NCBI GenBank assembly: GCA_900318115.1
Contig: ONJJ01000007.1
Span: 1-64,000 of the forward strand
DNA: 64,000 nucleotides
Direction of reading: 5' to 3'
Origin: an uncultured Prevotellaceae bacterium
GTDB lineage: Bacteria > Bacteroidota > Bacteroidia > Bacteroidales > Bacteroidaceae
Shown here: piece after piece, positions 7,561 to 17,361 of the stretch
Layout: each line of letters begins with the position of its first letter
Numbering within the stretch: position 1 is the first letter of the stretch
Program-made: the position numbers and the translations under genes
Notes under the pieces: model-generated
Seen by the model: only the letters and a program-made list of their open reading frames with translations
What the model was told of the DNA's origin: nothing
Database searches by the model: none

Positions 7561-10500
7561 TTATTTCTTGGTTTCCCGAAATTCTATTTCGACAATACGG
7601 AGTTCGTTCTTTGCCTTGTCGCCGTCTTTGGCCTTGAAGAGATCCAGCTCTCCGGCAGCGGGCTCCGTGACCTCCACGATGCCGCCAAAGGCGTCTTCGT
7701 CCTTGGTCGCTCCCTGCAGTCGGATGGTTATCTCATCGGCAGTGACGATGTTGGTGGGCTTCAGATGGATGTAGCCCAAGCTGCGCGGCGTGTCTCCGCT
7801 CCAGATGGGGAATTGGCGAGTGGGGTCGTTCAGGTTGGTGGCGAAGATTTCCAGCTGATAGCTGCGCTGGCGCCATCCCGTGAGCTTCATGCAGATATCG
7901 TCGATGGCAGCTCGCCGAGCCAGATGATAGGTGATCCAGGCGGTGGAGCGTCGGCCATCGTTCTTCCATTCCGAGAGTTCGTTGTCGTCGAAACTGCGCG
8001 CGGCGTGTTCGCTGTCGTAGCCGGCTGTGGCAGAGGCAATGGGGATGGTCTCGGCGCGTTCCTGATAGGACGGGGTGAGGGGAGTCTCGCCTCGGGAGAG
8101 ACGGCCTTTCAGAGTCAGTGCCGGCAGGTAGTGGAACTCGTCGATGGGGAAGGAGCGGACGCTGATGTGCTCGGCTTCGCCCAATCCGTCGGCGGCAGCA
8201 GCGACGTGGATGGTGCCGGCGGTGGTGGTAGTGCGCACGAGCACACGGCAGACTCCGCATTCCACCGGCAGCGAGGTGGCTCCGACGTAATTGTCGGAGG
8301 TGTTCTTGGTCGCTGCAGCATCCAGCAGGGTCGGGTCGAGGTTGAGATTGGCGTGCTGGAACTGGCGGTTGTTGCGTGTTCCGATTCCGCCTATCCATTG
8401 TCCTTCGCCGGAGAGCGAGAAGTGGAGGATGCGGTCGTCCAGGGGACAGCGTCGCCCTTGCTTGTCAACGACTTCTGCCTGGATGAGCACCATATCTGCT
8501 CCGTCTGCCTTGGTGCCTTCGGGGTTCTGAATGGCCGTCAGCTGTAGGTGATGTGGTTCGCCAGCGGTGGTGAGCTGATAGTCGGAGGCGCGTTGGCCGT
8601 TGACGTAGCCCACGGCACGCAGTGCTCCTGCCTCGTAGTGTACGCTGTCGAACGTGAACAGGTAGTTGTAGTCCCGTCGTCCGTGTCCGAGGCTGCGGTC
8701 GTTCAGGAAGAGCTCGACGTCATCGGCATTGGAGATGACATAAACTTTCTTTACCGTTCCTATCGGGTAGTTCCAGTGGCCTACGATGTAGGTGGCTGGA
8801 ACCTCGTCGTCCACCCAGCCTGTCCACATCACGCGGTGTGCGAAAAAGGCGTCCTTGGGAATGCGCATGGCATCCGTCACTCCACTCATGCGGAAGTTGG
8901 ACTCACCGCGGTGATGGGTGTTGGTGTCTGAAAAAATAATCTTCACGCCTCCGGAGCTGACGCGAGTGCCTGTGCCGGGGCGCTCCAGCCAATAGTCGTA
9001 CCAGCGGCGCACCATTTCCACGGCAAAGGCATCCATGTTATGGTTGTACTCGATGGCAGGCTTGCCGCGATAGAGCGGTCCGCTGCCCTCGCGGTGGTAG
9101 GGATAGCTCTGTTCATCCCAATATTTGCGGAGTCCTTCGTCGCGACAATATTCCATGGCCCACATGGGTCGGCTCTTGCTCTTGTTGATGTACAGCATCT
9201 CGCCTCCGTAGTCCGCTTCCTCGATGTCCAGCATCTCGCGGCTGCCGATGGCTCTGCCTCCGTGGGGGTCGTACTGGTCGCGCAACGCCTTCATCTCGAC
9301 CATGTGTTCGCGGCTGATGCTCTCGTTTCCGCTTTCGTAGAAGATGATGCTGGGGTTGTTGCGATTGTAGATGATGGCATCGCGCATCAACTGCACGCGC
9401 TGCTGCCATCGCGCGCCTTCCACATCTTTCTCGGCGTCGCCGGCCGGCATCGCTTGCATCAGTCCCACGCGGTCGCATGATTCGATGTCCTGTTTCCAGG
9501 GCGTGATGTGCATCCATCGTACCAGGTTGCCTCCGGAAGCGACCATTAGTCCGTTGCTGTAGTCACTGAGCCATGCGGGCACGCTCAACCCCACGCCGGG
9601 CCATTCGTTGCTGGTGCGCTGGGCGTAGCCATGAATCATCATGCAACGGTCGTTCAGGAAGAACTTGCCCTCGGCGAAGCGCGTCTTGCGGAATCCCGTA
9701 CGCGTGGTGACTTCGTCGATGATGGTGCCGTCGGCACCTTGCAGACGGGTGGTGACCAGATAGAGATAGCCATAGCCCCACGACCAGAAATGCAGGCCGC
9801 CGACGTCCTGCTGAACGTGGACGGAGCCGCTCTGTCCGGGCTGCAAGACAAGATAATCACTCTGGAAGTTGGCCACCTCGTTGCCATCGGGATCTTGCAC
9901 GCGCACGTAGTATATAAAGGAACGCGCACGCGTATCGTCGTTCTTCACCTCTGACTCGGCGTGGATGGTGGCGCGGTGGTTTGGGATGTCGAAGTCGGTG
10001 GCGTAGATGTAAGTGCCCGTTGTTCCGAGGTCCGAGTAGAGCGGGAGGGTCTGGTAGAGGCGGTCGGTCTGGTGGAGGTAGGCGTTCTTGGGTATGCCTC
10101 CGTAGTTGGCGTTGAAGTTTCGGTCGTTCCACTGGTAGCGACTGTTCAGCACCGGGTCGCGGTAGGTCCAGCTGTTGTCCACCCGCACGGCGATGACGTT
10201 TTCGCCCTCTTGAGCATAGGGCGTGAGGTCGAATCCGCAGGCCATGGCTCCGTTCGTGGAGATGCCGACCTTGTGGCCGTTCATCCAGAATTCTCCGCCC
10301 TGGCGTACGCCCTCGAATTCGACAAACACCTTCTTGTCCGCCAGATTCTGCAGACGGAAGTGTTTGCGGTACCAGACGATGGTGTCCGTCAGGTCCACGA
10401 TATCTCGTGCGAATGCTTCGTGGCCGTTGAAGGCGCGTGGTAGGGTGACGGCTTCCCAGTAGCGGTCGTTGTAGTCCACGGCTTCCGCCCCCTCGAAGTC

Positions 10501-10605
10501 GCCCACTGCCATCCGCCAGTTGGCATTGAAGTTCTGGCGCTCGCGGTTGATGGCTGTGGCTTGGAGGCAACAGATGAGAGTCAGCAGAAACAGTATCCTT
10601 TTCAT
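7561..10605 (-). CDS. Exported GH2-family glycosidase, large, with C-terminal galactose-binding-like domain
   Basis: Counting from the ATG at 10605 (MKRILFLLTLICCLQATA signal peptide) the protein has 1014 residues. The GH2 order is visible: sugar-binding jelly roll (about 25-190, EFWMNGHKVG), Ig-like domain, then a TIM barrel with FYESGNESIS, where Glu428 is the probable acid/base; the Glu in WAMEYCRDEG may be the nucleophile. Then come a DUF4982-like beta domain (VELFLNDRSLG) and further beta domains, with a possible F5/8-type module near the end (AARSFDDNELSEWKNDG). It follows the GH95 gene by 25 bp and is probably in its operon. Beta-galactosidase is likely but other GH2 activities are possible. 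Confidence 0.82.
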   Translation of the reverse strand: MKRILFLLTLICCLQATAINRERQNFNANWRMAVGDFEGAEAVDYNDRYWEAVTLPRAFNGHEAFARDIVDLTDTIVWYRKHFRLQNLADKKVFVEFEGVRQGGEFWMNGHKVGISTNGAMACGFDLTPYAQEGENVIAVRVDNSWTYRDPVLNSRYQWNDRNFNANYGGIPKNAYLHQTDRLYQTLPLYSDLGTTGTYIYATDFDIPNHRATIHAESEVKNDDTRARSFIYYVRVQDPDGNEVANFQSDYLVLQPGQSGSVHVQQDVGGLHFWSWGYGYLYLVTTRLQGADGTIIDEVTTRTGFRKTRFAEGKFFLNDRCMMIHGYAQRTSNEWPGVGLSVPAWLSDYSNGLMVASGGNLVRWMHITPWKQDIESCDRVGLMQAMPAGDAEKDVEGARWQQRVQLMRDAIIYNRNNPSIIFYESGNESISREHMVEMKALRDQYDPHGGRAIGSREMLDIEEADYGGEMLYINKSKSRPMWAMEYCRDEGLRKYWDEQSYPYHREGSGPLYRGKPAIEYNHNMDAFAVEMVRRWYDYWLERPGTGTRVSSGGVKIIFSDTNTHHRGESNFRMSGVTDAMRIPKDAFFAHRVMWTGWVDDEVPATYIVGHWNYPIGTVKKVYVISNADDVELFLNDRSLGHGRRDYNYLFTFDSVHYEAGALRAVGYVNGQRASDYQLTTAGEPHHLQLTAIQNPEGTKADGADMVLIQAEVVDKQGRRCPLDDRILHFSLSGEGQWIGGIGTRNNRQFQHANLNLDPTLLDAAATKNTSDNYVGATSLPVECGVCRVLVRTTTTAGTIHVAAAADGLGEAEHISVRSFPIDEFHYLPALTLKGRLSRGETPLTPSYQERAETIPIASATAGYDSEHAARSFDDNELSEWKNDGRRSTAWITYHLARRAAIDDICMKLTGWRQRSYQLEIFATNLNDPTRQFPIWSGDTPRSLGYIHLKPTNIVTADEITIRLQGATKDEDAFGGIVEVTEPAAGELDLFKAKDGDKAKNELRIVEIEFRETKK

Positions 10606-10630
10606 TGTGTAGTGTCGTGTTTTGTAGGAT

Positions 10631-13600
10631 TTATCGGATAAGCGCAAACTTCTGACCGCCCTGGACGAAAACTCCTGTATGGTCATTCTGCAGCGAATTG
10701 CGGTCTGCTGCCACCTGGCGCCCGGTCAGGTCATAGACAGCCGGGGAACCTTGGGGCTTCTGCGCCTCGCTGCGCAGGTCACGGACAGCATCGTCGAGGG
10801 GCATGGTGACCACATAGGTGGTGCCTTCGGTGGTCGGCAACTCAATGCGGTCGTCGGCGAGGATGGTGGCAGTGACCTCCTGACCTTCGGCGGTCTTGAC
10901 AGAGGCCTTGGCGATGGCGGGATAAGCCAGCCGCAAGGGCTGTCCCTTCAGGCTGTGGACTGAGGCCACGGTAAGCTGGCCTTCGTCCCACTCTTCGCTG
11001 ACCTCGAAACCACCTACGGCGCGCAAGCCACGGATACTTCCCTTAGGCCAGATGGCGGGCAGGGCTGGCAGTAGCTGCAACGTGTCGGTGTGACTCTGGA
11101 GCAGCATTTCTGCCATGCCGGCACAGACACCGAAGTTGCCGTCGATCTGGAATGGGGCGTGGGAGTCAAAGAGATTGTAGTAAACGCCGCCCCTGGACTG
11201 ATCCGTGCCATAGCTGGTGCTGTGCTTGAACTCCAGTTGGAAAAGACGTACACACTGGTCGGGCCTCAGTGCGCGCGCCCAGAGGTTCATTTTCCAGCCC
11301 ATGGACCACCCTGTGGAAGCCAGTCCTCGCAGCATCAGACTGCGCACGGCGGGTTCGTAGTAGGGGTTGCTGGCGGGTAGGTTGGCAAAGGGATAGAGCG
11401 CCATCATGTGTGAGAGGTGGCGGTGGCCGGCTTCGTTCCCGTTTCCGGTGGCATAGTCGGTGTATTTCCATTCTCGCAAGATGGTCTCGCCCGTCTTCAC
11501 GCCTTCGCGGCTGGCTCCGAAGTTGCCATTGTAGGTTTCCGTGTGCAGGCCGTTGTCCAGTTTGCTGAATTTGTTCTTGAGCTGCCTGAGGAAACTCTCG
11601 GTGACGCCTGCTTCTTCGGTTCCCAGAATCTCTATTGCCTTGATGGTCTCGTCGAAGAGGTTCCATACGATTTGTTGCGAGTGGGCCGTGGCGTTCTCGG
11701 TGGGCCCGTGCTCGGGCGAGAACTCATTGGGGCACTCCCAGGTGCCGTCGGCAGCTTGCTTCAGGCGTTCCATCCACATCCTGGTGGCCGAGATCATAAC
11801 GGGCAGGGCCTTGTCCCGCAGGAAATCGCGGTCGAGGGTGTAGCGGTAGTGCTGCCAGAGGTGGTCGCAGCTCCAGGCTCCAGCCTCAGGATAGTTGGCT
11901 GCCATCCAATCCGTGCAGCAGCCAAAGATGTTGTTCTCTGTGTAGCATGCCCACCCCGTGGAGTGGTGCAGGTAGCGTCCGTCGGTGCCGTTGCCAGTGG
12001 CATAATCCCGCCATACGGGTTGCACGAGTGCCATATTATATAAGTAGTTGAGGTATTTCTCGTGCATCTCAGGCAGGCCTGTCAATTCGGCAGGCCAGTA
12101 GTTCATTTGTATATTGATGTTCGCGTGGATGTCCGAGCACCATGGTGCGGCGTTCTTGTGGTTCCATATTCCCTGCAGGTTGTTGGGCAGGTCGATGCCG
12201 CGGGAACTGGCGATGAGGAGATAGCGTCCATAGGCGAAGTAGAGTTGCTCCAACTGACGCGCGTCGGCCGAGCGGGTGAGGGCACCTACCGACGTCAGCC
12301 TGGCGTAGTTGTCCACGAGTTTATCGGTAGTCTTGGCGTTCGAGGCTCCTGCGAGTTCCAGCCGGCAGCGGTCGAACAGGGCGGTGTAGTCCTTCTGGTG
12401 GTCTGCCAGCAGTGTCTCCCATGACTTTTGGGCTGCTGCATCGATGATTCCTTTCACCTTTGTCTCCAACTGATCCGTGCCGCTGACGAATCCCTTGGCT
12501 ACGGGGTCGTAGTCCGTAGCTGCCGAGAGTAGCACCAAAATCTCATCGGCACCCGTGACGCAGACTCCCTTTTCGTCCATCGTCGTTTCGCCGCCTTTGG
12601 CGATGACCTTCATGCGGGCAGCATAGCTGACGACGTTGAGCTTGCCCGTGAAACTGAACTCACCGTCGGCACCTGTCGGAGGCTGATTGTGGGCGTTCCA
12701 AAGACGGAAGTGGTTGCTCAGTTTGCCTGGCGCAGAAGCCGTCAGGTGGACGGCCACGACCTGGTCGGGGAAGGAAGCAATGTATTCGCGACGGTAGGTG
12801 ACATCGCGGTTGGTGTTTTTCCATTCGGCAGTGGCCACAGCCCGCTCCAGGTCCAGAGTGCGGACGTAGTCGCGTACGCCCTGGGAACTGATGGTGCTGA
12901 ATTGCTCCGAGATATCTTCGATGATGATCTCACCAAAGTTTTGGTAGCCGCCGTCGCGGTTGTAGAGTGTGCTGGATCCCGTCCAAAGGGTCTTCTCGTT
13001 GAACTGAACGATGTCCTGTCGGATGCCTCCGTAGATCATGGCTCCCAGTTGTCCATTGCCGATGGGGAGCGCGTATTCCATCCATGGATCGGCCACGGTT
13101 TGCTTGGTCACGGGCATCGTGTACCAGAGGGTCAGCGGGTGTTCTGTCTCATACTTCGAGTAGGCCATCACGGCCCATTCACTCAGTTTACTGGGATGGG
13201 GGTCTGTGTCGGGCAGCGCGGCGGGTTCTACGAATCGCAGCGGATTGTTCACGTCGCCGGCATTCCATGATCCTAACTGGCGTCCGGCACCGAACCCACC
13301 CCATTGGTTCATCGATTGACCGCTGATGGACTGCGATTGGATTTCCCATGCGGGAGCGTAAGTGTCGTTGGTCGTTGCCGTGAGCTTCAGGTTACCGGTT
13401 TTAGCGGATGAAGCAGCATAGCGCTCACCGTTATAATAGATGTGACGGCCGTTTTTGCTGACGATTTCACAATTCTCTTTCGAGCCAACCAGCTTCCAGA
13501 GCTGTGCATCGTTGTTCTTGTCTGCATCGGCAGTCTGCAGAGGTACCGCCTCGCCCATGTCCATCAGGGTGGCATCGCCACGGCAGAATTGAATTGCATA

Positions 13601-13702
13601 CCAGACTTCGGCATCTTCGGTGCTGAAAGTGGGTGACGTTTGGGCATACAGCGAAAGAGCTGCGCACGCTACGAATGTAATGAGGGCAGTTAGTCTTTTC
13701 AT
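10631..13702 (-). CDS. Exported GH95-family glycosidase (alpha-L-fucosidase or alpha-galactosidase)
   Basis: The start is the ATG at 13702 ([21 protein letters not shown], a signal peptide). Residues about 25-180 form an extra N-terminal domain with lectin-like repeats ([26 protein letters not shown]). The GH95 part follows: [58 protein letters not shown] (with the catalytic Asn pair region) and [13 protein letters not shown]. The C-terminus ([10 protein letters not shown] ... [14 protein letters not shown]) is a variant of the tail shared by exported proteins here. GH95 enzymes usually release alpha-1,2-fucose, some alpha-galactose. A TACCTTTG box lies only six bases before the ATG, directly after tRNA-Leu. 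Confidence 0.88.
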   Translation of the reverse strand: MKRLTALITFVACAALSLYAQTSPTFSTEDAEVWYAIQFCRGDATLMDMGEAVPLQTADADKNNDAQLWKLVGSKENCEIVSKNGRHIYYNGERYAASSAKTGNLKLTATTNDTYAPAWEIQSQSISGQSMNQWGGFGAGRQLGSWNAGDVNNPLRFVEPAALPDTDPHPSKLSEWAVMAYSKYETEHPLTLWYTMPVTKQTVADPWMEYALPIGNGQLGAMIYGGIRQDIVQFNEKTLWTGSSTLYNRDGGYQNFGEIIIEDISEQFSTISSQGVRDYVRTLDLERAVATAEWKNTNRDVTYRREYIASFPDQVVAVHLTASAPGKLSNHFRLWNAHNQPPTGADGEFSFTGKLNVVSYAARMKVIAKGGETTMDEKGVCVTGADEILVLLSAATDYDPVAKGFVSGTDQLETKVKGIIDAAAQKSWETLLADHQKDYTALFDRCRLELAGASNAKTTDKLVDNYARLTSVGALTRSADARQLEQLYFAYGRYLLIASSRGIDLPNNLQGIWNHKNAAPWCSDIHANINIQMNYWPAELTGLPEMHEKYLNYLYNMALVQPVWRDYATGNGTDGRYLHHSTGWACYTENNIFGCCTDWMAANYPEAGAWSCDHLWQHYRYTLDRDFLRDKALPVMISATRMWMERLKQAADGTWECPNEFSPEHGPTENATAHSQQIVWNLFDETIKAIEILGTEEAGVTESFLRQLKNKFSKLDNGLHTETYNGNFGASREGVKTGETILREWKYTDYATGNGNEAGHRHLSHMMALYPFANLPASNPYYEPAVRSLMLRGLASTGWSMGWKMNLWARALRPDQCVRLFQLEFKHSTSYGTDQSRGGVYYNLFDSHAPFQIDGNFGVCAGMAEMLLQSHTDTLQLLPALPAIWPKGSIRGLRAVGGFEVSEEWDEGQLTVASVHSLKGQPLRLAYPAIAKASVKTAEGQEVTATILADDRIELPTTEGTTYVVTMPLDDAVRDLRSEAQKPQGSPAVYDLTGRQVAADRNSLQNDHTGVFVQGGQKFALIR

Positions 13703-13708
13703 AATAAA

Positions 13709-13716
13709 CAAAGGTA
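13709..13716 (-). promoter_or_regulatory. -7-like box directly before the GH95 start
   Basis: TACCTTTG on the minus strand ends six bases before the ATG at 13702. A -33 box would fall inside the tRNA-Leu gene and none is recognisable, so this may be a leaderless promoter or chance. Confidence 0.4.
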
Positions 13717-13727
13717 TATTGGATTTG

Positions 13728-13813
13728 TGCCCGGAACGGGAATCGAACCCGTACGACCATCACTGGTCAAGGGATTTTAAGTCCCTCGTGTCTACCAATT
13801 CCACCATCTGGGC
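13728..13813 (-). tRNA. tRNA-Leu (anticodon TAA)
   Basis: An 86-nt class II tRNA with the long variable arm typical of leucine. The anticodon stem-loop reads GGGAC-TTAAAAT-CCC with anticodon TAA, and the T-loop is GGGTTCGATTCCC. No CCA is encoded. It lies upstream of the GH95 gene on the same strand and is divergent from the glycosyltransferase gene. Confidence 0.93.
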
Positions 13814-13825
13814 TGGTTTGCGGTG

Positions 13826-13857
13826 CAAAAGTAGGCGAAAAATTTGAAAGTACCAAG
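13826..13857 (-). promoter_or_regulatory. Promoter of tRNA-Leu
   Basis: The minus-strand -7 box TACTTTTG (13833-13826) lies 12 bp before the tRNA. At the right distance upstream is CTTG (13857-13854), a weak -33 match. It overlaps the divergent promoter of the glycosyltransferase gene. Confidence 0.6.
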
Positions 13858-13874
13858 TTTTTGTGCTATTTTTG
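13843..13874 (+). promoter_or_regulatory. Promoter of the GT4 gene (near-leaderless)
   Basis: TTTG (13843-13846), 20 bp, then TATTTTTG (13867-13874): a full match to the Bacteroidota consensus. The ATG at 13884 begins ten bases after the box, so the leader can be only a few bases long. Confidence 0.75.
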
Positions 13875-13883
13875 CACCAAAAT

Positions 13884-15155
13884 ATGAAAGTCCTGCTAAT
13901 AAATACCTCCGAAACAGCCGGCGGAGCAGCTATTGCAGCCTCCCGTTTGTGCGATTCCTTGAACCGTCATGGGGTTCAGGCAAAACTTTTGGTGCGCGAC
14001 AAACAAACGCAGCGTGTTACCACTATTCGGGTTCCAAGCCGAGGTCTTCGTGGCCTCTGGCTCCGTGGCGCATTCCTCTGGGAACGCTTCCGCGTGTGGT
14101 GGGCCAATAGGTTCCACCGTGAGGGGCTCTTTGCGGTGGATTTAGGGGTAGGGGGTGCTTGTGTGGTCAATACCCCGGAGTTCCGTGAGGCAGACATCAT
14201 TCATCTGCATTGGGTCAATCAGGGGTTCCTCTCCCTCGGTGAGTTGCGGCGCATCCTTGCCAGCGGAAAACCTGTGGTGTGGACCATGCATGATATGTGG
14301 CCGGCAACATCCATCTGCCACCATGCTCGCGAGTGCACTCATTTCCACACCCATTGCCACGACTGTCCGCAGCTGCGCTATCCTTCGTCGCATGACTTGT
14401 CGTGGAAGGTCTTCGATCAGAAGGCGACCGCCTATTCGGAGGGGCGCATTGCGTTCGTCGGCTGCAGCCAATGGATTGCAGACCAGGCTCGGCAGAGTCG
14501 GTTGCTGGGAGGCCTCGACATCACCAGCATTCCTAATACCTATGACCACCACATATTCTGTCCCGGCTCCAAGGATGAAGCTCGTCGGCGATTTACACTT
14601 CCTAAGCGCTTGAGCCTTCTGCTCTTCGTGTGCCAAAAGGTCACCAATCCCCGCAAAGGTCTGGACTACCTCTTCACCGCCTTGCGCAATCCTTGTCTGC
14701 AGGCTTGGCAGGGACGTATGGCGCTGGTCGTTGTGGGGCAGATGGCAGAGGATATTGCAGAACGGATGCCTATGCCTATCTACACGATGGACTACATCTC
14801 CGATCCCGCAGATATGGCAGAGCTGTATCGGGCTGTGGACCTTTTCGTGACACCCTCTCTCGAAGATAACCTCCCAAACACTCTTATGGAAGCCATGGCC
14901 TGTGGAACCCCTTGTGTAGGATTCAACGTGGGCGGTATTCCTGAGATGATAGAACACGGGGTCAACGGCTATGTGGCGCGCTACCGTGATGCCGACGACC
15001 TCGCCCACGGTATCGACCAGGTCCTCAGTGCCCCCAACTATCCGGAACTCTCGGCTGCGGCTGCCCGCAAAGCTGTTGCCAACTGGAACGAAGAACGGGT
15101 GACTGCCCGGTATGTCCAGCTCTATGAGCAACTGTCGCCGAGCCACGAAGATTGA
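13884..15155 (+). CDS. Family 4 glycosyltransferase
   Basis: The start at 13884 (MKVLLINTSETAGGAAIAASRL) is chosen over 13863, which would begin upstream of the -7 box. The protein (423 residues) has the GT-B fold: an N-terminal Rossmann half with a GGAAIA nucleotide-binding-like loop, and a C-terminal half with NTLMEAMACGTPCVGFNVGGIPEMI, the EX7E-containing donor-binding motif of GT4. It probably adds a sugar to a surface polysaccharide or glycolipid in the cytoplasm. The next gene is another glycosyltransferase, about 120 bp downstream. Donor and acceptor cannot be read from the sequence. Confidence 0.87.
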   Translation: MKVLLINTSETAGGAAIAASRLCDSLNRHGVQAKLLVRDKQTQRVTTIRVPSRGLRGLWLRGAFLWERFRVWWANRFHREGLFAVDLGVGGACVVNTPEFREADIIHLHWVNQGFLSLGELRRILASGKPVVWTMHDMWPATSICHHARECTHFHTHCHDCPQLRYPSSHDLSWKVFDQKATAYSEGRIAFVGCSQWIADQARQSRLLGGLDITSIPNTYDHHIFCPGSKDEARRRFTLPKRLSLLLFVCQKVTNPRKGLDYLFTALRNPCLQAWQGRMALVVVGQMAEDIAERMPMPIYTMDYISDPADMAELYRAVDLFVTPSLEDNLPNTLMEAMACGTPCVGFNVGGIPEMIEHGVNGYVARYRDADDLAHGIDQVLSAPNYPELSAAAARKAVANWNEERVTARYVQLYEQLSPSHED

Positions 15156-15273
15156 TGAGGCTCGGCTTTGGAGTCCTGAAGCCCTGATGATCCCCGCGTT
15201 CTTCAAGCTATGTAATCCTCAGGCTCTTACCTCCAAGTAATCGTTAACTGTTTAATATTTAATCTTGTCCCCT

Positions 15274-16296
15274 ATGAATCCCGCTCTCATCGACGTCTCC
15301 GTTCTCATCCTCTTCTTTAATCGCGCCGAGCAACTATCGAAGGTGTTCGAGCAAGTGCGCGTGGCACGTCCCGCGCGCCTGTTCCTTTATCAAGACGGTC
15401 CACGCGGTGAGCGCGACCTCGCGGGCATTGAAGCCTGTCGCCAAGTCGTTGAACAGGTGGATTGGGAGTGCGAGGTCCACAAGATGTACCAGGAGAAGAA
15501 CTATGGATGTGACCCCTCGGAATATCTCTCCCAGAAGTGGGCCTTCTCCCACGTCGATAAATGTATTGTCCTGGAAGACGACGATGTGCCAGATCCGAGC
15601 TTCTTTCCCTTCTGCAAGGAACTGTTGGACCGCTACGAGAACGACCAGCGTATCACCCTCATTTCTGGCTTCAACCACGAGGAGCACACCACCGATTGTG
15701 GCGATGATTCCTATTTCTTCACGTCCCATTTCAGCATCTGGGGATGGGCCAGCTGGCGCCGAGTCGTAGATCAGTGGGACGAGCACTACACGTTCCTCGA
15801 TGATCCCACAGAACTGCAGATGATGCGGAATCTGGTTCGCGGACGGGGATTCCGCGATGACTTCGTGCTGACTTGCCAGCGTCATCGTGAACTGGGCAAG
15901 GCTTATTACGAGACCATATTCGAAAGTTGCATGCGATTGAATTCCGGACTCGCCATTGTGCCTCGTGATAACCTCATCAACAACCTTGGTGTCACCACAG
16001 ACAGTACCCACTTCGCAGGAACCACGGCAACGCTGCCTCGTGCTTATCGGCGTATCTTCACTATGGGGCGTCATCCCATGCAGTTCCCTCTGCATCATCC
16101 TCGCCACATGATTGAGCACGTGGCTTTCCGGGAGCGGGTCTATCGTATTCTTGCCTGGAACCATCCGTGGATCAAAGTAGGGCGTTCCCTGGAGGAACTT
16201 TGGCTGAATCTGCGGCATGGTGAATTTGGCACCATCCGCAAAGCTATTGGGAATCGCATCCGCAAATGGATGAATCCCGGGCAGTCGATTCATTAA
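15274..16296 (+). CDS. GT-A-type glycosyltransferase (GT2/GNT-I-like)
   Basis: The 340-residue protein starts MNPALIDVSVLILFFNRAEQ at the ATG at 15274; a TTG three codons earlier is less likely. The N-terminal half shows a GT-A nucleotide-binding fold with VSVLILFFNR and a metal-binding acidic cluster, VLEDDDVPDPSFF. SHFSIWGWASWRRVV is a further conserved-looking block. It is expected to transfer a sugar from a nucleotide donor, together with the GT4 protein upstream. It ends 12 bp from the convergent S41 peptidase gene. Confidence 0.75.
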   Translation: MNPALIDVSVLILFFNRAEQLSKVFEQVRVARPARLFLYQDGPRGERDLAGIEACRQVVEQVDWECEVHKMYQEKNYGCDPSEYLSQKWAFSHVDKCIVLEDDDVPDPSFFPFCKELLDRYENDQRITLISGFNHEEHTTDCGDDSYFFTSHFSIWGWASWRRVVDQWDEHYTFLDDPTELQMMRNLVRGRGFRDDFVLTCQRHRELGKAYYETIFESCMRLNSGLAIVPRDNLINNLGVTTDSTHFAGTTATLPRAYRRIFTMGRHPMQFPLHHPRHMIEHVAFRERVYRILAWNHPWIKVGRSLEELWLNLRHGEFGTIRKAIGNRIRKWMNPGQSIH

Positions 16297-16308
16297 TTCA
16301 GGAAAGAA

Positions 16309-17355
16309 TCAGTTGCGCAGCAGCGCACGGGCAGCTTCGATGAGGGTGTCTGTCCCACGGGCGCGGTCTTCGTCAGTGAGGGCCACGTTGATGTCGGGCT
16401 GTATGCCGAATTCAATCTGGTTCATCTGAGCGTCGAACATCGGACTTGCGGAGAAACGTACGCTCCATCCGTTGGGCAGTTCGCTGCTGAAGGGGAGGCC
16501 GCTGCCGCCCCCTGTCTGGTCGCCGAGAATGGTGACCAGGGGACATTCGCGCACATCACGGACAAAGGTGTTCGTGGCGCTGTAGCAGCGACGATTGGTG
16601 AGTACCACGGCGCGCTTCTGCCAGCGTACGCCCTTCGAGGGATGTAGGTATTGGGCTTCAGGGGTAGAGAAGTCCGAGTGTCCGCGCCCGTTCTTATGAC
16701 GGATGTAGCCTACGAGGCGGCGTTCGTTGGTGAATCGCTGGGCTAGAGCCTCTGCATTTGTAAGGTCGCCGCCGCTGTTGTCGCGGACGTCCAGGATGAG
16801 GCCGTCGCAGGTGCGGAGGTAATATAGTACCTCGCTGAGGTTGCCCTCGCCGACGCCGCTCTGGAAACTGTTGCAGACGACGTATCCGATGTTGTCTGGC
16901 AGAATTCGGTATTTCAGTGATGATGCTATCTTGTAGTCGGTGCCGAGATAGGCGTCTTGTAGTTCCTGAGAGAAGTTCGTGGGGAAGTCCTCATACCAAC
17001 TCCAGTTGCGACCTATGTCGTGTGCGGCGTAGAGGTTGACGTGGCCGTCGCGCAATTCCGAGAGCATCTCGGCCAGCACTTCGAAGAGTTGCGCATTGTT
17101 TATGGATTTGTCCAGTCGCTGGCGGTAGGTGGAATGAATGGCATTCCAATCCAGCCCGATGGCTTCGTGCTTGTAGTCGAGGAAGCAGTAGTGCTCGTCG
17201 ATGATGGTCCAGAGGGCTTCGAAGTTGCCTTCAGGCGTGTCTTCGTAGTCCAGGTCGCGGATGCAGGAAGTGAACAGCATCAGGCTCGCGGGAAGGAAAC
17301 ATATCAGCAACCGGAGGTTTCTGGCAATGGAAGTGTTATGAATCGTGGGGGACAT
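16309..17355 (-). CDS. Exported S41-family peptidase, probable lipoprotein
   Basis: The 348-residue protein has a signal sequence with a lipobox-like SLMLFTSC (Cys about 31), so it is probably a lipoprotein. It shows the S41 (C-terminal processing/tricorn-like) core: VVCNSFQSG, LILDVRDNSGGDLTNAEALAQRF and NRRCYSATNTFVRDV with the probable catalytic Ser, then LGDQTGGGSG. No PDZ domain is evident. The second gene of a tight minus-strand cluster, it begins six bases after the DUF3316-like gene ends. The substrate is unknown. Confidence 0.82.
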   Translation of the reverse strand: MSPTIHNTSIARNLRLLICFLPASLMLFTSCIRDLDYEDTPEGNFEALWTIIDEHYCFLDYKHEAIGLDWNAIHSTYRQRLDKSINNAQLFEVLAEMLSELRDGHVNLYAAHDIGRNWSWYEDFPTNFSQELQDAYLGTDYKIASSLKYRILPDNIGYVVCNSFQSGVGEGNLSEVLYYLRTCDGLILDVRDNSGGDLTNAEALAQRFTNERRLVGYIRHKNGRGHSDFSTPEAQYLHPSKGVRWQKRAVVLTNRRCYSATNTFVRDVRECPLVTILGDQTGGGSGLPFSSELPNGWSVRFSASPMFDAQMNQIEFGIQPDINVALTDEDRARGTDTLIEAARALLRN

Positions 17356-17361
17356 GGTGGT

